DNA of 64,000 nt. Origin: Eustoma russellianum. Lineage: Eukaryota; Streptophyta; Magnoliopsida; Gentianales; Gentianaceae. Position 1 is the first letter of the stretch. Each line of letters starts with the position of its first letter. The stretch spans positions 8,829,259-8,893,258 of the forward strand of contig AP025065.1 in assembly GCA_036186865.1 (NCBI GenBank), given 5' to 3'. Positions 21,140-32,180 of the stretch are shown here, in pieces. The translations under genes were made by a program, and so were the position numbers. A model generated the notes under the pieces. It saw only the letters and a list, made by a program, of their open reading frames with translations, did no database searches and was not told the origin of the DNA.

Positions 21140-24100
21140 TGTAGAAATAAGAGGGTTTGAGTGATTTTAAAATAAGAAATTTGAATGCATATATATACAT
21201 ATATATAAACGTGCATAAATGTGTAAATGTATGCATGATAACTTGCCATTACTTGCCTTATTTAGCTTATATATTATGTTGCCATACTAATGAGCCATGA
21301 AGCATTAAAGCTTACATCATATGGCAAACATTTGTTGTGTTTATACTATTTTCAGGTGCCACCATTAATGAACTAAATTAGTTCATTAAGTGAAGTACTT
21401 AGTTTAATAAACTAAGTAGTTCATTAAAGGAAGATTCATTTGGAAAAGGCACAAAGGCAACAAGGCTAAGGAAGGAAAGTTTTCTCCTCCTCTCCTCTTT
21501 AATGATACACACGTCATATATATATATACACCATATATTTTCAGATTTTTTTTAAAGGCACATACACATGTATTCCAACGTACTACCGACACGTTATATA
21601 TCTTACGTACGTACGTTAACGTCACACCACTATACTTAACTCATATTTATGAGTATATTCAGGTCTTATATCATATGATATAAGATATGGTGATGACAAA
21701 TTAAATACGACACGATAAAAGGTTCTAAACCGAAATTTGTCGTATCGGGCGAATACCGAAACTTCGCCAACGTGTCACGTACTTGCCATAAATAAATGGC
21801 CAGCCCATATACATCAAAATATGATGATATTTTCGTGCCATACATGATATAATCAGCCAAATATACTTTCCATGTTGGCACACACAAATTACTCCACATT
21901 AAGGCGAAAATGTGAAGATTCCAAATTTAATTTTGTCACATGTTAATGGTACCACTTTAAACCAGCCAAGTGCTGAGATTTAAAGTATATATTATATATA
22001 TTATGTATAACATAATATATATAACATGTGCAAAAGTTGGAATTTAAATTAGAGAAAAATCGGGTAATCGATAAATATCGAAAATTCGGTTTTCTACGAA
22101 CATAACATGGAACGTTTTTTCTTGTACATCATGTGACACGTATCTAGACACTTTTTACATATGATATACATCTTAAAGTGTTCTAGAAAATTAAATTAAG
22201 GGCTGATTGGAAAATTACATGTGTGTATTATTAAATGTGCACTATTTTACAAAGTTAACAAAAATAAATTTCAGCACATGTATATACATCTTCCAACGCA
22301 CATACAGCTGAGATGGAGCACATGTGGAGCCTTGTTGGCATATTGATTGGTCAAGGATCAATCATACATTGTTGGTGAATTGATGAGAGAAGCCACAAAT
22401 GGTAAGAATTCAAATATGTCTCACTTATGTCACATGCTGAAAATTTCAGCATGTTGAACCAAGGTGGCCGAATTTTATGTGTTTAATGTGACATATTTTG
22501 TCATCTTTTATTAGGTGATAAATTGGAAGAAGAAATGGTAATGTTTTGAATATAATAAATAAGAAAAAAAAGGGGATATTCTACATATCACATGCTGAAA
22601 ATTTTTTCAGCATGTGTACAAGAGGGATGGACGAATTTTAAGCCTCTTTTGTGTCCAAGTTCATTTCTCAATTGATAGCAAGACTTACCATGTATTGTTG
22701 ATTCATTTTTATGATGAAAAATCAAAGAATAATTGGTATTATTTTGAAAGAAATAGAAGGTTGCACATGCTGAAAAATTCAGCATGGCAAGGAGTGTAAG
22801 TGGCCGAAATTTAGCATGACAAAATGGGAGATTTTTTGTCTTGCAATTTATGATGAAATTTTTGATTTATGGTATGAATTTATGGTTGATTTTTGGCACA
22901 TTTTTGAGTGTTTATTTCAGATTATTTCCATGTCATCTTGATGACAACATTGAGCCAATAAAGAGGTGCCAAGTAAGCGAAGACTAAATGATGATCCAAT
23001 AGAATGATGCCAAGTAAGCAAGGCATTGTCACCATGATGTCTTACACTCTCTCAAGCACTTAAAAGGAAATTTTCAAGAGGGGAGAAGGCCTATAGGGGG
23101 ACGGCTGCAAGGTTAAAAGAAAGAAGAGGAGAGCAAACAAAAACAACAACAAGAATTGCATTCCAAAGTGATCAAATTGCCAAGCTCTTCTTCTCCTACA
23201 TCTTCTTTCTTTCTCTTTTCTTGTAAAAAGCCTATTGTTCTTTACATCTTTCAATCTTGAATAGGCTTCATATAAACCACCATTCATTCATCTTTGTAAA
23301 AGATTGATCAAGGTGTGATCAATCTTCATTCTAGCAAGGTGGTGGTGTTCGTGCAAATTGTACTAGCAATACAAGGTTTGTAAAGGGTTGGAGTTAAGGT
23401 GTAACTCTATCAACCCTGTGGTAAGGTGTACTGCGTGTGTGTGATTAGTGTGAACCAAAGAAGGTGTTCCTTGAAGACTGGAGTAGGTTGTTTATAACCG
23501 AACCAGTATAAAATTCTTGGTGCCATTTACTTTCTGCATTTACGTTTCAGTTACTGCACTGTTTAGCCTTCTTGTTCGCATCCGTAAAAATAGTAAACGG
23601 TTTTCAAAAATTACGAAAATTTTCAGAAACATACTTACACGTTCTAGAGTTAATTTGGCACAAGTTTCAACCCTTTTGGACAAGTATAAGTCAATAAACA
23701 TCAAAAGTTCTGAGACTAGTGCAGTTTGATTTTCAGACTTGCAAAGGTTGAGACTTTGATTGTATTTGACCTATTTCCCAAAAGAATTTTCCAAAACTGT
23801 TTCAACCCATTTAAATATAATATATAAGGAGTTATTGGTCAAATTTTCAGAGCATTTGGACGTTCACACAAATAGGAATTAATTTTTCAAAACCATCTAC
23901 CGTTTCTGGCAGATTTGCACAATCTGAGTACCAACTGTTTTTGAAGGGGTTAAAGGTTGATTTTTTATTTGAAATTTTTAGGGGACCCTCATAACATCTG
24001 AGGCTAAGTTCTCTCAAAATTTCATAATTTTTGGAGACCTCTAACCTAGTTTTAAAAATGTTTTAAAACTGGTCCTAAAAACAGAATCTGTTTTCAGAAG

Positions 24101-24193
24101 TTGAATTGTTTAGGTTCAAACAAATTTTAAAAACCACACTTTCCACACCACCTATTCAACCCCCCCTTCTAGTGGTGCCTTGCAGATCCTACA
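21140..24193 (+). repeat. 5' LTR of Sirevirus P (3054 bp)
   Basis: TG...CA LTR. It holds three spaced palindromes on ACATGCTGAA (about 22430, 22589, 22763) and the block shared with the minus-strand Sireviruses (about 23455-23525). The last 70 bp (TATTCAACCCCCCC, CTAGTGGTG) are also recognisable in the A/B/C LTRs. No coding potential is seen. Confidence 0.95.
22430..22790 (+). promoter_or_regulatory. Three ACATGCTGAA palindromes in the 5' LTR
   Basis: Inverted half-sites ACATGCTGAA and TTCAGCATGT, separated by a few A/T, occur at about 22430, 22589 and 22763, roughly 160 bp apart. The same three sites are at about 30020, 30181 and 30356 in the 3' LTR and at 10447, 10607 and 10790 in the solo LTR. 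They are better conserved than the sequence between them. Binding of a factor is inferred. Confidence 0.65.
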
Positions 24194-24195
24194 AG

Positions 24196-24206
24196 TGGTA
24201 TCAGAG
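24196..24206 (+). other. Primer binding site of Sirevirus P
   Basis: TGGTATCAGAG, 2 bp after the LTR, complementary to initiator tRNA-Met. Confidence 0.95.
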
Positions 24207-24247
24207 AGCAGGAATACTCACTTCAAGGAATCCAACGATTCAGTGAG

Positions 24248-27200
24248 ATGGCATCCACAAATCTCAAAACCAAGCAAGAAGGTATGTCGAGCCAAAGGCC
24301 TCCACTTTTTGACGGTGAGTCGTTTATTCAGTGGAAACTTAGGATGAAGCTTTTTCTTATGGCTATAGATATAGATCTTTGGTCAATCATTGAAGATGGT
24401 CCTTATGTCCCATCTAATGTATCCACTGTAGACGGAGTTACTTTAGAAGTTATTAAAACTAGACAAGAATATACGAGTGATGATAAAAAGAAACTTAGTA
24501 TGAATGCTAGGGCTATGCAATTACTTTTAAACGGATTAAGTAAAAGTGAGTCTAGTTATGTGTCAAACTGTTCGAGTGCACAAGAAATGTGGAGGATACT
24601 AGAAATGAAACACGAAGGCACGAGTCAAGTAAAAGAGTCAAAAATTAACATGCTCATGTCCACACTTGAGTCTTTTAAATTATTGCCTAATGAGTCTATT
24701 GTAGATATGGATCTTCGTTTGACTAACATCTACAACTCTCTTGAGTCTCTTGGTAAGGCTTTTACTACGCAGGAAAAGGTGCAGAAAGTCCTACGAAGCC
24801 TTCCTTCTGAATGGGACCCTAAAGTGACTGCGATAGAAGAAAGCAAGGAAACTAAATCAATAAAGATGGAAGAACTAATCGGTTCACTTAAAGTTTATGA
24901 AAATAAACTCACCATTCGGAAAACAGAATCATCTAAACAAGGTAAAGCTATTGCTTTTAAATCAAATGAATACGTCTCCCCTCCCTCCGATCACGTAGAT
25001 GATAGTGATTCCGAATCGGAAAATGATGACCTAATTCTATTGGCTAAAGGATTGAGAAAATTTATGAGAAGGTCATTTAGAAACAAAAATAAGGGCACTA
25101 CTACTAAGAGAAATAAGAACAAGTCAAACGATAAAGACGTTAAATGTTATGAATGTGGCAAACTCGGACACTTATCATATGACTGCCTAAATAAAGAAAA
25201 GCAAACTACTAAGTACCCTGACAAGGAGCGGAACAAAAATAGATTCGTCTCAGAACCCAAACAAAGGAAACGTGCTCTAAAGGCCTCCACCTGGAGTGAC
25301 TCATCAGATTCCGAAACTGAGACCGAAGAGGAGACCGCTCAAGTTTGCTTTGCTTCCAAAGCATCTAATGAGGGAGACCACACTTCGAAAGACACATCAA
25401 TAAAGTGGTTCCTTGACAGTGGTTGCTCGAGGCACATGACGGGTGACCCGAGCTTGTTCTCCAAATTAAAGAAGGTCACAAAAGGCGGATCCGTGACCTT
25501 TGGAGACAACAATGAAGGCAAGATCATTGGAAAAGGTACGATTGGTAATCCAAACACACTCCAAATCTTCAACGTATTTTTGGTAAGCAACTTATCCTAC
25601 AATCTTCTTAGCATTTCTCAATTTGTTGACAATGGTTTTAATGTGTGTTTTACTCACCCTTATTGCAACATAATAAATAAAAATGGAGAAATCGTTTTAA
25701 AAGGAAAACGAGAAGGGAATATTTTTACGCTATCTATGGATGATGTAGTAGACGCTAAAGTCAAGTGTTTTATGTCAAATGAACCCAATGTGAATTTATG
25801 GCATAGACGTTTAGGACACATTGGCATTTCCACACTAGAAAAACTTCAACGAAAGAACCTAGTACGGGGATTGCCTACGCTTGATTTAGACAACTTTCAG
25901 TTGTGTGAATCTTGTATAAAAGGCAAACAAACACATGAGTCACTTAAGCCGAAAAATGAAATAAGCACGACTAGAATATTAGAACTATTGCATATCGATT
26001 TGTTTGGTCCTAGTCGCACTACAAGCCTTGGTGGGCGTCACTATGCATGCGTAATTGTTGATGACTTTTCTCGTTATACTTGGACTTTATTTCTTGCACA
26101 TAAGGATGATAGCACCGTAGAGATTGCTAAATTAATTAAACAACTTGAAAATCAATACGGTGTAAATGTGAAAAGGATAAGAAGCGATAGAGGCGGCGAG
26201 TTTAAAAACAAAGAGATGATTTCATTTTGTGAAGAAAAAGGAATTAAACATGAGTTTTCGCCACCTAGAACTCCACAACTAAATGGAGTAGTAGAAAGAA
26301 AGAATCGTACACTACAAGAAATCGCTAGAACTATGCTTTGTGAAAATAAACTGCCTAGATTTCTGTGGGCGGAAGCCGTAAATTGTGCATGCTATATTGT
26401 AAATCGCCTATCTATAAGAAAGAAAATAAACAAGACGCCTTATGAAATTTTGAATGATCGCATGCCTAAGATTGATTATTTTCGTGTGTTTGGATGCAAA
26501 TGTTTTGTCTTGAATACAAAAGATAATTTAGATAAATTTGAATCCAAATCAATTGAGTGCATTTTTGTTGGATATTCCATAAATTCAAAGGCATATAGAT
26601 GTTATGATCCTCTCAGTAGACAAATCATAGAATCTATTCATGTTAAATTCAATGAATTTGGTGAGATTGATAAAGATAAGGAATATGACGATGATTTTGA
26701 ATTGAAACCCATTTTGAATGAAGATAATGATTCTTTTGATATGCATGATATGACTGAGACACTAGAAATGCATGATCATATAGAAATGCATGATAACTTA
26801 GAAACTAATCAACCAAGATGGCATAGAGATCACCCACATGATCTCATCATAGGCGACCTCACTCACGGTGTGCGACCACGTAGAAGAATCACTTCGAAAG
26901 AAATAAATGAATTTCATGCTATGATTTCTGAAATTGAGCCCAAAAATGTGCATGATGCTTTGAGTGATTCATCTTGGATTGATGCTATGCATGACGAACT
27001 TAATCAATTCGTTAGAAATGATGTATGGGATTTAGTGCCACGACCACAAGATAAGACTATTATAGGCACAAAGTGGGTATTTAGGAATAAAATGAATGAA
27101 GAAGGAAAGGTTGTTAGAAATAAAGCGAGACTTGTTGCACAAAGATATAATCAAGAAGAAGGAATTGACTATGATGAAACATTCGCACCCGTAGCACGTC

Positions 27201-28468
27201 TAGAAGCTATACGACTATTACTTGCTATTGCTTGCATGAAAGATTTTAAATTGTATCAAATGGACATCAAAAGTGCTTTTCTAAACGGATTCATACAAGA
27301 AGAAGTATACGTGAAGCAACCACACGGTTTTGAAGATTTGAAACATCCAGATCACGTGTACAAACTAAAGAAGGCACTATATGTTCTAAAGCAAGCACCA
27401 AGAGCATGGTATGATCGTTTTGCTACTTTCCTTTTAGAAAATAATTTTAAACGCGGTACTATAGATAGTACACTATTTTTGAAACAAGAAAAATCAGATT
27501 TACTTATTATTCAAATCTACGTAGATGATATTATTTTCGGTTCTACCTCACATAGACTCGTTAAAGATTTTGAAAATTGTATGAAAGCTGAATTTGAAAT
27601 GTCTATGGTTGGTGAACTTAATTATTTTCTTGGATTGCAAATTAAGCAAACGAGTAAAGGAATTCATATAAGCCAAGCTAAGTATGTAAATGACATGATC
27701 AAAAAGTTTAATTTTGAAAATTTGAAACCCTCCCCCACGCCTATGAGTGTCACTACTAAATTAGACAAAGACGAACATGGTAAAGACGTTGATAATAGAT
27801 TATATCGATCTATGATAGGTTCTTTACTATATTTAACTGCTAGTAGGCCTGACATCATGTTTAGCGTATGCATGTGTGCTCGTTTTCAAAGTCAACCTAA
27901 GGTGTCACACTTAAATGCGGTAAAAAGAATATTCCGTTATATTAAGCACACGCCCACCTTAGGTATTTGGTATGATAAGGATTCTACATTTGACTTACAT
28001 GCTTATACTGATGCAGATTATGGTGGCTGCAAAATAGATAGAAAAAGCACGAGCGGAACTTGCCAATTTATAGGAAATTCCCTTATTTCATGGTTTTCCA
28101 AAAAGCAAGCAAGTGTTGCTTTGTCCACTACGGAGGCTGAGTACATGGCACTTAGCCTTTGTTGCACACAGTTGTTGTGGATAAAACAACAACATTCGGA
28201 CTTTGGAATTACCGTAAATAAGAAACCTATATATTGTGATAGTATGAGTGCAATAAATTTGTCTAAGAATCCCGTGTTACACTCTAAGGCTAAGCATATA
28301 GAAGTTCGCTATCACTTTCTTCGTGATCATGTTAACAATGGTAATATTGTCATAGATCACGTACGCACAGAATCACAAGTAGCAGATATATTTACAAAGG
28401 CCTTAAGTCAAGCCACATATGAATCTCCTCGTTCTAAATTAGGCATGATTCTCGTTGATATGATTTGA
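24248..28468 (+). CDS. gag-pol: Sirevirus P Gag-Pol polyprotein, 1406 aa, open
   Basis: Single frame from ATG 42 bp after the primer site to TGA. Gag (UBN2-like, residues 1-260) carries LFDGESFIQWKLRM; zinc knuckle C300, C303, H308, C313; protease DSG at D390 (WFLDSGCSRHMTG); integrase zinc-binding region about 515-560 (LWHRRLGHIG, CESCIKGK); integrase triad D584, D647, E683; RT with catalytic YVDD at 1091-1094; RNase H with D1255 (TDADYGG) and STTEAEYMA. No stop or frameshift. Oddities: R966 in LVAQRYNQ and V1046 in LYVLKQAPRAWY are Gly in the relatives here, and KQPHGFED has His for Pro. The coiled-coil and Tyr-rich Gag tail of A, B and C is absent between zinc knuckle and protease. Expressed from the LTR; activity is doubtful. 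Confidence 0.95.
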   Translation: MASTNLKTKQEGMSSQRPPLFDGESFIQWKLRMKLFLMAIDIDLWSIIEDGPYVPSNVSTVDGVTLEVIKTRQEYTSDDKKKLSMNARAMQLLLNGLSKSESSYVSNCSSAQEMWRILEMKHEGTSQVKESKINMLMSTLESFKLLPNESIVDMDLRLTNIYNSLESLGKAFTTQEKVQKVLRSLPSEWDPKVTAIEESKETKSIKMEELIGSLKVYENKLTIRKTESSKQGKAIAFKSNEYVSPPSDHVDDSDSESENDDLILLAKGLRKFMRRSFRNKNKGTTTKRNKNKSNDKDVKCYECGKLGHLSYDCLNKEKQTTKYPDKERNKNRFVSEPKQRKRALKASTWSDSSDSETETEEETAQVCFASKASNEGDHTSKDTSIKWFLDSGCSRHMTGDPSLFSKLKKVTKGGSVTFGDNNEGKIIGKGTIGNPNTLQIFNVFLVSNLSYNLLSISQFVDNGFNVCFTHPYCNIINKNGEIVLKGKREGNIFTLSMDDVVDAKVKCFMSNEPNVNLWHRRLGHIGISTLEKLQRKNLVRGLPTLDLDNFQLCESCIKGKQTHESLKPKNEISTTRILELLHIDLFGPSRTTSLGGRHYACVIVDDFSRYTWTLFLAHKDDSTVEIAKLIKQLENQYGVNVKRIRSDRGGEFKNKEMISFCEEKGIKHEFSPPRTPQLNGVVERKNRTLQEIARTMLCENKLPRFLWAEAVNCACYIVNRLSIRKKINKTPYEILNDRMPKIDYFRVFGCKCFVLNTKDNLDKFESKSIECIFVGYSINSKAYRCYDPLSRQIIESIHVKFNEFGEIDKDKEYDDDFELKPILNEDNDSFDMHDMTETLEMHDHIEMHDNLETNQPRWHRDHPHDLIIGDLTHGVRPRRRITSKEINEFHAMISEIEPKNVHDALSDSSWIDAMHDELNQFVRNDVWDLVPRPQDKTIIGTKWVFRNKMNEEGKVVRNKARLVAQRYNQEEGIDYDETFAPVARLEAIRLLLAIACMKDFKLYQMDIKSAFLNGFIQEEVYVKQPHGFEDLKHPDHVYKLKKALYVLKQAPRAWYDRFATFLLENNFKRGTIDSTLFLKQEKSDLLIIQIYVDDIIFGSTSHRLVKDFENCMKAEFEMSMVGELNYFLGLQIKQTSKGIHISQAKYVNDMIKKFNFENLKPSPTPMSVTTKLDKDEHGKDVDNRLYRSMIGSLLYLTASRPDIMFSVCMCARFQSQPKVSHLNAVKRIFRYIKHTPTLGIWYDKDSTFDLHAYTDADYGGCKIDRKSTSGTCQFIGNSLISWFSKKQASVALSTTEAEYMALSLCCTQLLWIKQQHSDFGITVNKKPIYCDSMSAINLSKNPVLHSKAKHIEVRYHFLRDHVNNGNIVIDHVRTESQVADIFTKALSQATYESPRSKLGMILVDMI

Positions 28469-28528
28469 TGAGATATTATTTGATTTACTTTCCTTTTTGA
28501 CAGGAATCTTTTGATTAACTTTCCAAAA

Positions 28529-28726
28529 TAAAGGGGGAGAGAGAAGCATGATTTAAGGGGGAGAGAAACACTGACTGATCTTAATTGATCTTAATTGCAC
28601 ACATCAAGGGGGAGCCGGATTTGAAATTCGAAATTCAAATTTCAAATCTGTGCATAGTTCAAGGGGGAGAGATAGCACTTAAATCATGTACACAAGTTAT
28701 TTTGAAAATCATCAAAAGGGGGAGAT
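28529..28726 (+). other. Five polypurine motifs before the 3' LTR
   Basis: AAGGGGGAG-type runs at about 28530, 28555, 28606, 28661 and 28714. The last, AAAAGGGGGAGAT, touches the LTR and is the expected plus-strand primer. Repeated PPTs are a Sirevirus trait. No other gene is seen between the gag-pol stop and the LTR. Confidence 0.85.
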
Positions 28727-31700
28727 TGTAGAAATAAGAGGGTTTGAGTGATTTTAAAATAAGAAATTTGAATGCATATATATACATATATATAAACGTG
28801 CATAAATGTGTACATGTATGCATGATAACTTGCCATTACTTGCCTTATTTAGCTTATATATTATGTTGCCATACTAACGAGCCATGAAGCATTAAAGCTT
28901 ACATCATATGGCAAACATTTGTTGTGTTTATACTATTTTCAGGTGCCACCATTAATGAACTAAATTAGTTCATTAAGTGAAGTACTTAGTTTAATAAACT
29001 AAGTAGTTCATTAAAGGAAGATTCATTTGGAAAAGGCACAAAGGCAACAAGGCTAAGGAAGGAAAGTTTTCTCCACCTCTCCTCTTTAATGATATACACG
29101 CCATATATATATATACACCATATATTTTCAGATTTTTTTTTAAAGGCACATACACATGTATTCCAACGTACTACCGACACGTTATATATCTTACGTACGT
29201 ACGTTAACGTCACACCACTATACTTAACTCATATTTATGAGTATATTCAGGTCTTATATCATATGATATAAGATATGGTGATGAAAAATTAAATACGACA
29301 CGATAAAAGGTTCTAAACCGAAATTTGTCGTATCGGGCGAATACCGAAACTTCGCCAACGTGTCACGTACTTGCCATAAATAAATGGCCAGCCCATATAC
29401 ATCAAAATATGATGATATTTTCGTGCCATACATGATATAATCAGCCAAATATACTTTCCATGTTGGCACACACAAATTACTCCACATTAAGGCCAAAATG
29501 TGAAGATTTCAAATTTAATTTTGTCACATGTTAATGGTACCACTTTAAACCAGCCAAGTGCTGAGATTTAAAGTATATATTATATATATTATTTATAACA
29601 TAATATATATATAACATGTGCAAAAGTTGGAATTTAAATTAGAGAAAAATCGGGTAATCGATAAATATCGAAAATTCGATTTTCTACGAACATAACATGG
29701 AACGTTTTTTCTTGTACATCATGTGACACGTATCTAGACACTTTTTACATATGATATACATCTTAAAGTGTTCTAGAAAATTAAATTAAGGGCTGATTGG
29801 AAAATTACATGTGTGTATTATTAAATGTGCACTATTTTACAAAGTTAACAAAAATAAATTTCAGCACATGTATATACATCTTCCAACGCACATACAGCTG
29901 AGATGGAGCACATGTGGAGCCTTGTTGGCATATTGATTGGTCAAGGATCAATCATACATTGTTGGTGAATTGATGAGAGAAGCCACAAATGGTAAGAATT
30001 CAAATATGTCTCACTTATGTCACATGCTGAAAATTTCAGCATGTTGAACCAAGGTGGCCGAATTTTATGTGTTTAATGTGACATATTTTGTCATCTTTTA
30101 TTAGGTGATAAATTGGAAGAAGATATGGTAATGTTTTGAATATAATAAATAAGAAAAAAAAAAAGGGATATTCTACATATCACATGCTGAAAATTTTTTC
30201 AGCATGTGTACAAGGGGGATGGACGAATTTTAAGCCTCTTTTGTGTCCAAGTTCATTTCTCAATTGATAGCAAGACTTACCATGTATTGTTGATTCATTT
30301 TTATGATGAAAAATCAAAGAATAATTGGTATTATTTTGAAAGAAATGGAAGGTTGCACATGCTGAAAAATTCAGCATGTCAAGGAGTGTAAGTGGCCGAA
30401 ATTTAGCATGACAAAATGGGAGATTTTTTGTCTTGCAATTTATGATGAAATTTTTGATTTATGGTATGAATTTATGGTTGATTTTTGGCACATTTTTGAG
30501 TGTTTATTTCAGATTATTTCCATGTCATCTTGATGACAACATTGAGCCAATAAAGAGGTGCCAAGTAAGCGAAGACTAAATGATGATCCAATAGAATGAT
30601 GCCAAGTAAGCAAGGCATTGTCACCATGATGTCTTACACTCTCTCAAGCACTTAAAAGGAAATTTTCAAGAGGGGAGAAGGCCTATAGGGGGATGGCTGC
30701 AAGGTTAAAAGAAAGAAGAGGAGAGCAAACAAAAACAACAACAAGAATTGCATTCCAAAGTGATCAAATTGCCAAGCTCTTCTTCTCCTACATCTTCTTT
30801 CTTTCTCTTTTCTTGTAAAAAGCCTATTGTTCTTTACATCTTTCAATCTTGAATAGGCTTCATATAAACCACCATTCATTCATCTTTGTAAAAGATTGAT
30901 CAAGGTGTGATCAATCTTCATTCTAGTAAGGTGGTGGTGTTCGTGCAAATTGTACTAGCAATACAAGGTTTGTAAAGGGTTGGAGTTAAGGTGTAACTCT
31001 ATCAACCCTGCGGTAAGGTGTACTGCGTGTGTGTGATTAGTGTGAACCAAGGAAGGTGTTCCTTGAAGACTGGAGTAGGTTGTTTATAACCGAACCAGTA
31101 TAAAATTCTTGGTGCCATTTACTTTCTGCATTTACGTTTCAGCTACTGCACTGTTTAGCCTTCTTGTTTGCATCCGTAAAAATAGTAAACGGTTTTCAAA
31201 AATTACGAAAATTTCCAGAAACATACTTACACGTTCTAGGGTTAATTTGGCACAAGTTTCAACCCTTTTGGACAAGTATAAGTCAACTAAACATCAAAAG
31301 TTCTAAGACTAGTGCAGTCTGATTTTCAGACTTGCAAAGGTTGAGACTTTGATTGTATTTGACCTACTTCCCAAAAGAATTTTCCAAAACTGTTTCAACC
31401 CATTTAAATATAATATATAAGGAGTTATTGGTCAATTTTTCAGAGCATTTGGACGTTCACACAAATAGGAATTAATTTTTCAAAACCATCTACCGTTTCT
31501 GGCAGATTTGCACAATCTGAGTACCAACGGTTTTTGAAGGGGTTAAAGGTTGAGTTTTTTTTTTGAACTTTTTAGGGGACCCTCATAACATCTGAGGCTA
31601 ATTTCTCTCAAAATTTCATAATTTTTGGAGGCCTCTAACCTGGTTTTAAAAACGTTTTAAAACAGGTCCTGAAAACAGAATCTGTTTTCAGAACTTGAAT

Positions 31701-31786
31701 TGTTCAAGTTTAAAGAAATTTTAAAAAGCACACTTTCCGCACCATCTATTCAACCCCCCTTCTAGTGGTGCCTTGCAGATCCTACA
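28727..31786 (+). repeat. 3' LTR of Sirevirus P (3060 bp)
   Basis: Same structure as the 5' LTR. By eye the first 2.8 kb differ at about 28 sites, while the last 270 bp differ at about 16, so divergence is uneven. In that last part this copy matches the solo LTR more closely than the 5' LTR does. Confidence 0.95.
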
Positions 31787-32059
31787 ATAGCTTGGTGACC
31801 CGTGACGTAAGAATGCGCGTTACCCCTTTGGAGAGAAAGTTGGTTAGGCAAATAGGCCTATAGTCTGCAAATGTACCAGGGGTGGGATTTTTAGGAATCA
31901 AGCAAATCAAAGATGATGCCATTACACTTGGTACTTGAATGCCTAAGAAGAATTCCTACACCGCAAGAAGAATATCCAGCTGCAAGACATCCCAGAAATA
32001 TCGATAAAAAGAGCCAGGAAAACCACCTGGACCCGAGGCACTGGAAGGGCTTAATTACC
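31787..32059 (-). pseudogene. Inverted LINE ORF2, RT fingers, right piece
   Basis: Upstream part of the RT gene split by Sirevirus P. The minus-strand translation contains GPGGFPGSF-like sequence near the right end, then SLICLIPKNPTPGTFADYRPICLTNF, here cited only as its parts LICLIPK (about 31900-31920) and YRPICLTNF (about 31840-31870), running into the insertion site. The copy ends near 32059 at a microsatellite; no endonuclease sequence follows. Confidence 0.75.
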
Positions 32060-32067
32060 ACACATAC

Positions 32068-32124
<57 letters not shown>

Positions 32125-32180
32125 CACATACATATCCACACACACATATATATATATTTATATATGTATATATAATTTGA
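32060..32180 (+). repeat. (CATA)n and (TA)n microsatellite
   Basis: About 120 bp of CATA tetranucleotides grading into TATATA and CACA runs, at the broken edge of the LINE RT fragment. Confidence 0.9.

Larger units (their letters stand above)
21140..31786 (+). mobile_element. Complete Sirevirus P (Ty1/copia), 10,647 bp
   Basis: Full structure: 5' LTR 21140-24193, primer site 24196-24206, one open gag-pol 24248-28468, five polypurine motifs 28529-28726, 3' LTR 28727-31786. The LTR ends are TGTAG and CTACA. A perfect target duplication ATAGC (21135-21139 and 31787-31791) flanks it. The insertion splits the RT gene of an inverted LINE. The LTRs differ at about 44 of 3055 positions by eye, so the insertion is fairly recent. 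There is no env-like ORF. It is the same family as the solo LTR at 9154-12222. Confidence 0.97.

Noticed and set aside
28469..28726. Env-like third ORF as in some Sireviruses
   Set aside because: Only 258 bp lie between pol and the 3' LTR of P, filled by polypurine motifs. B and C likewise have no ORF there.
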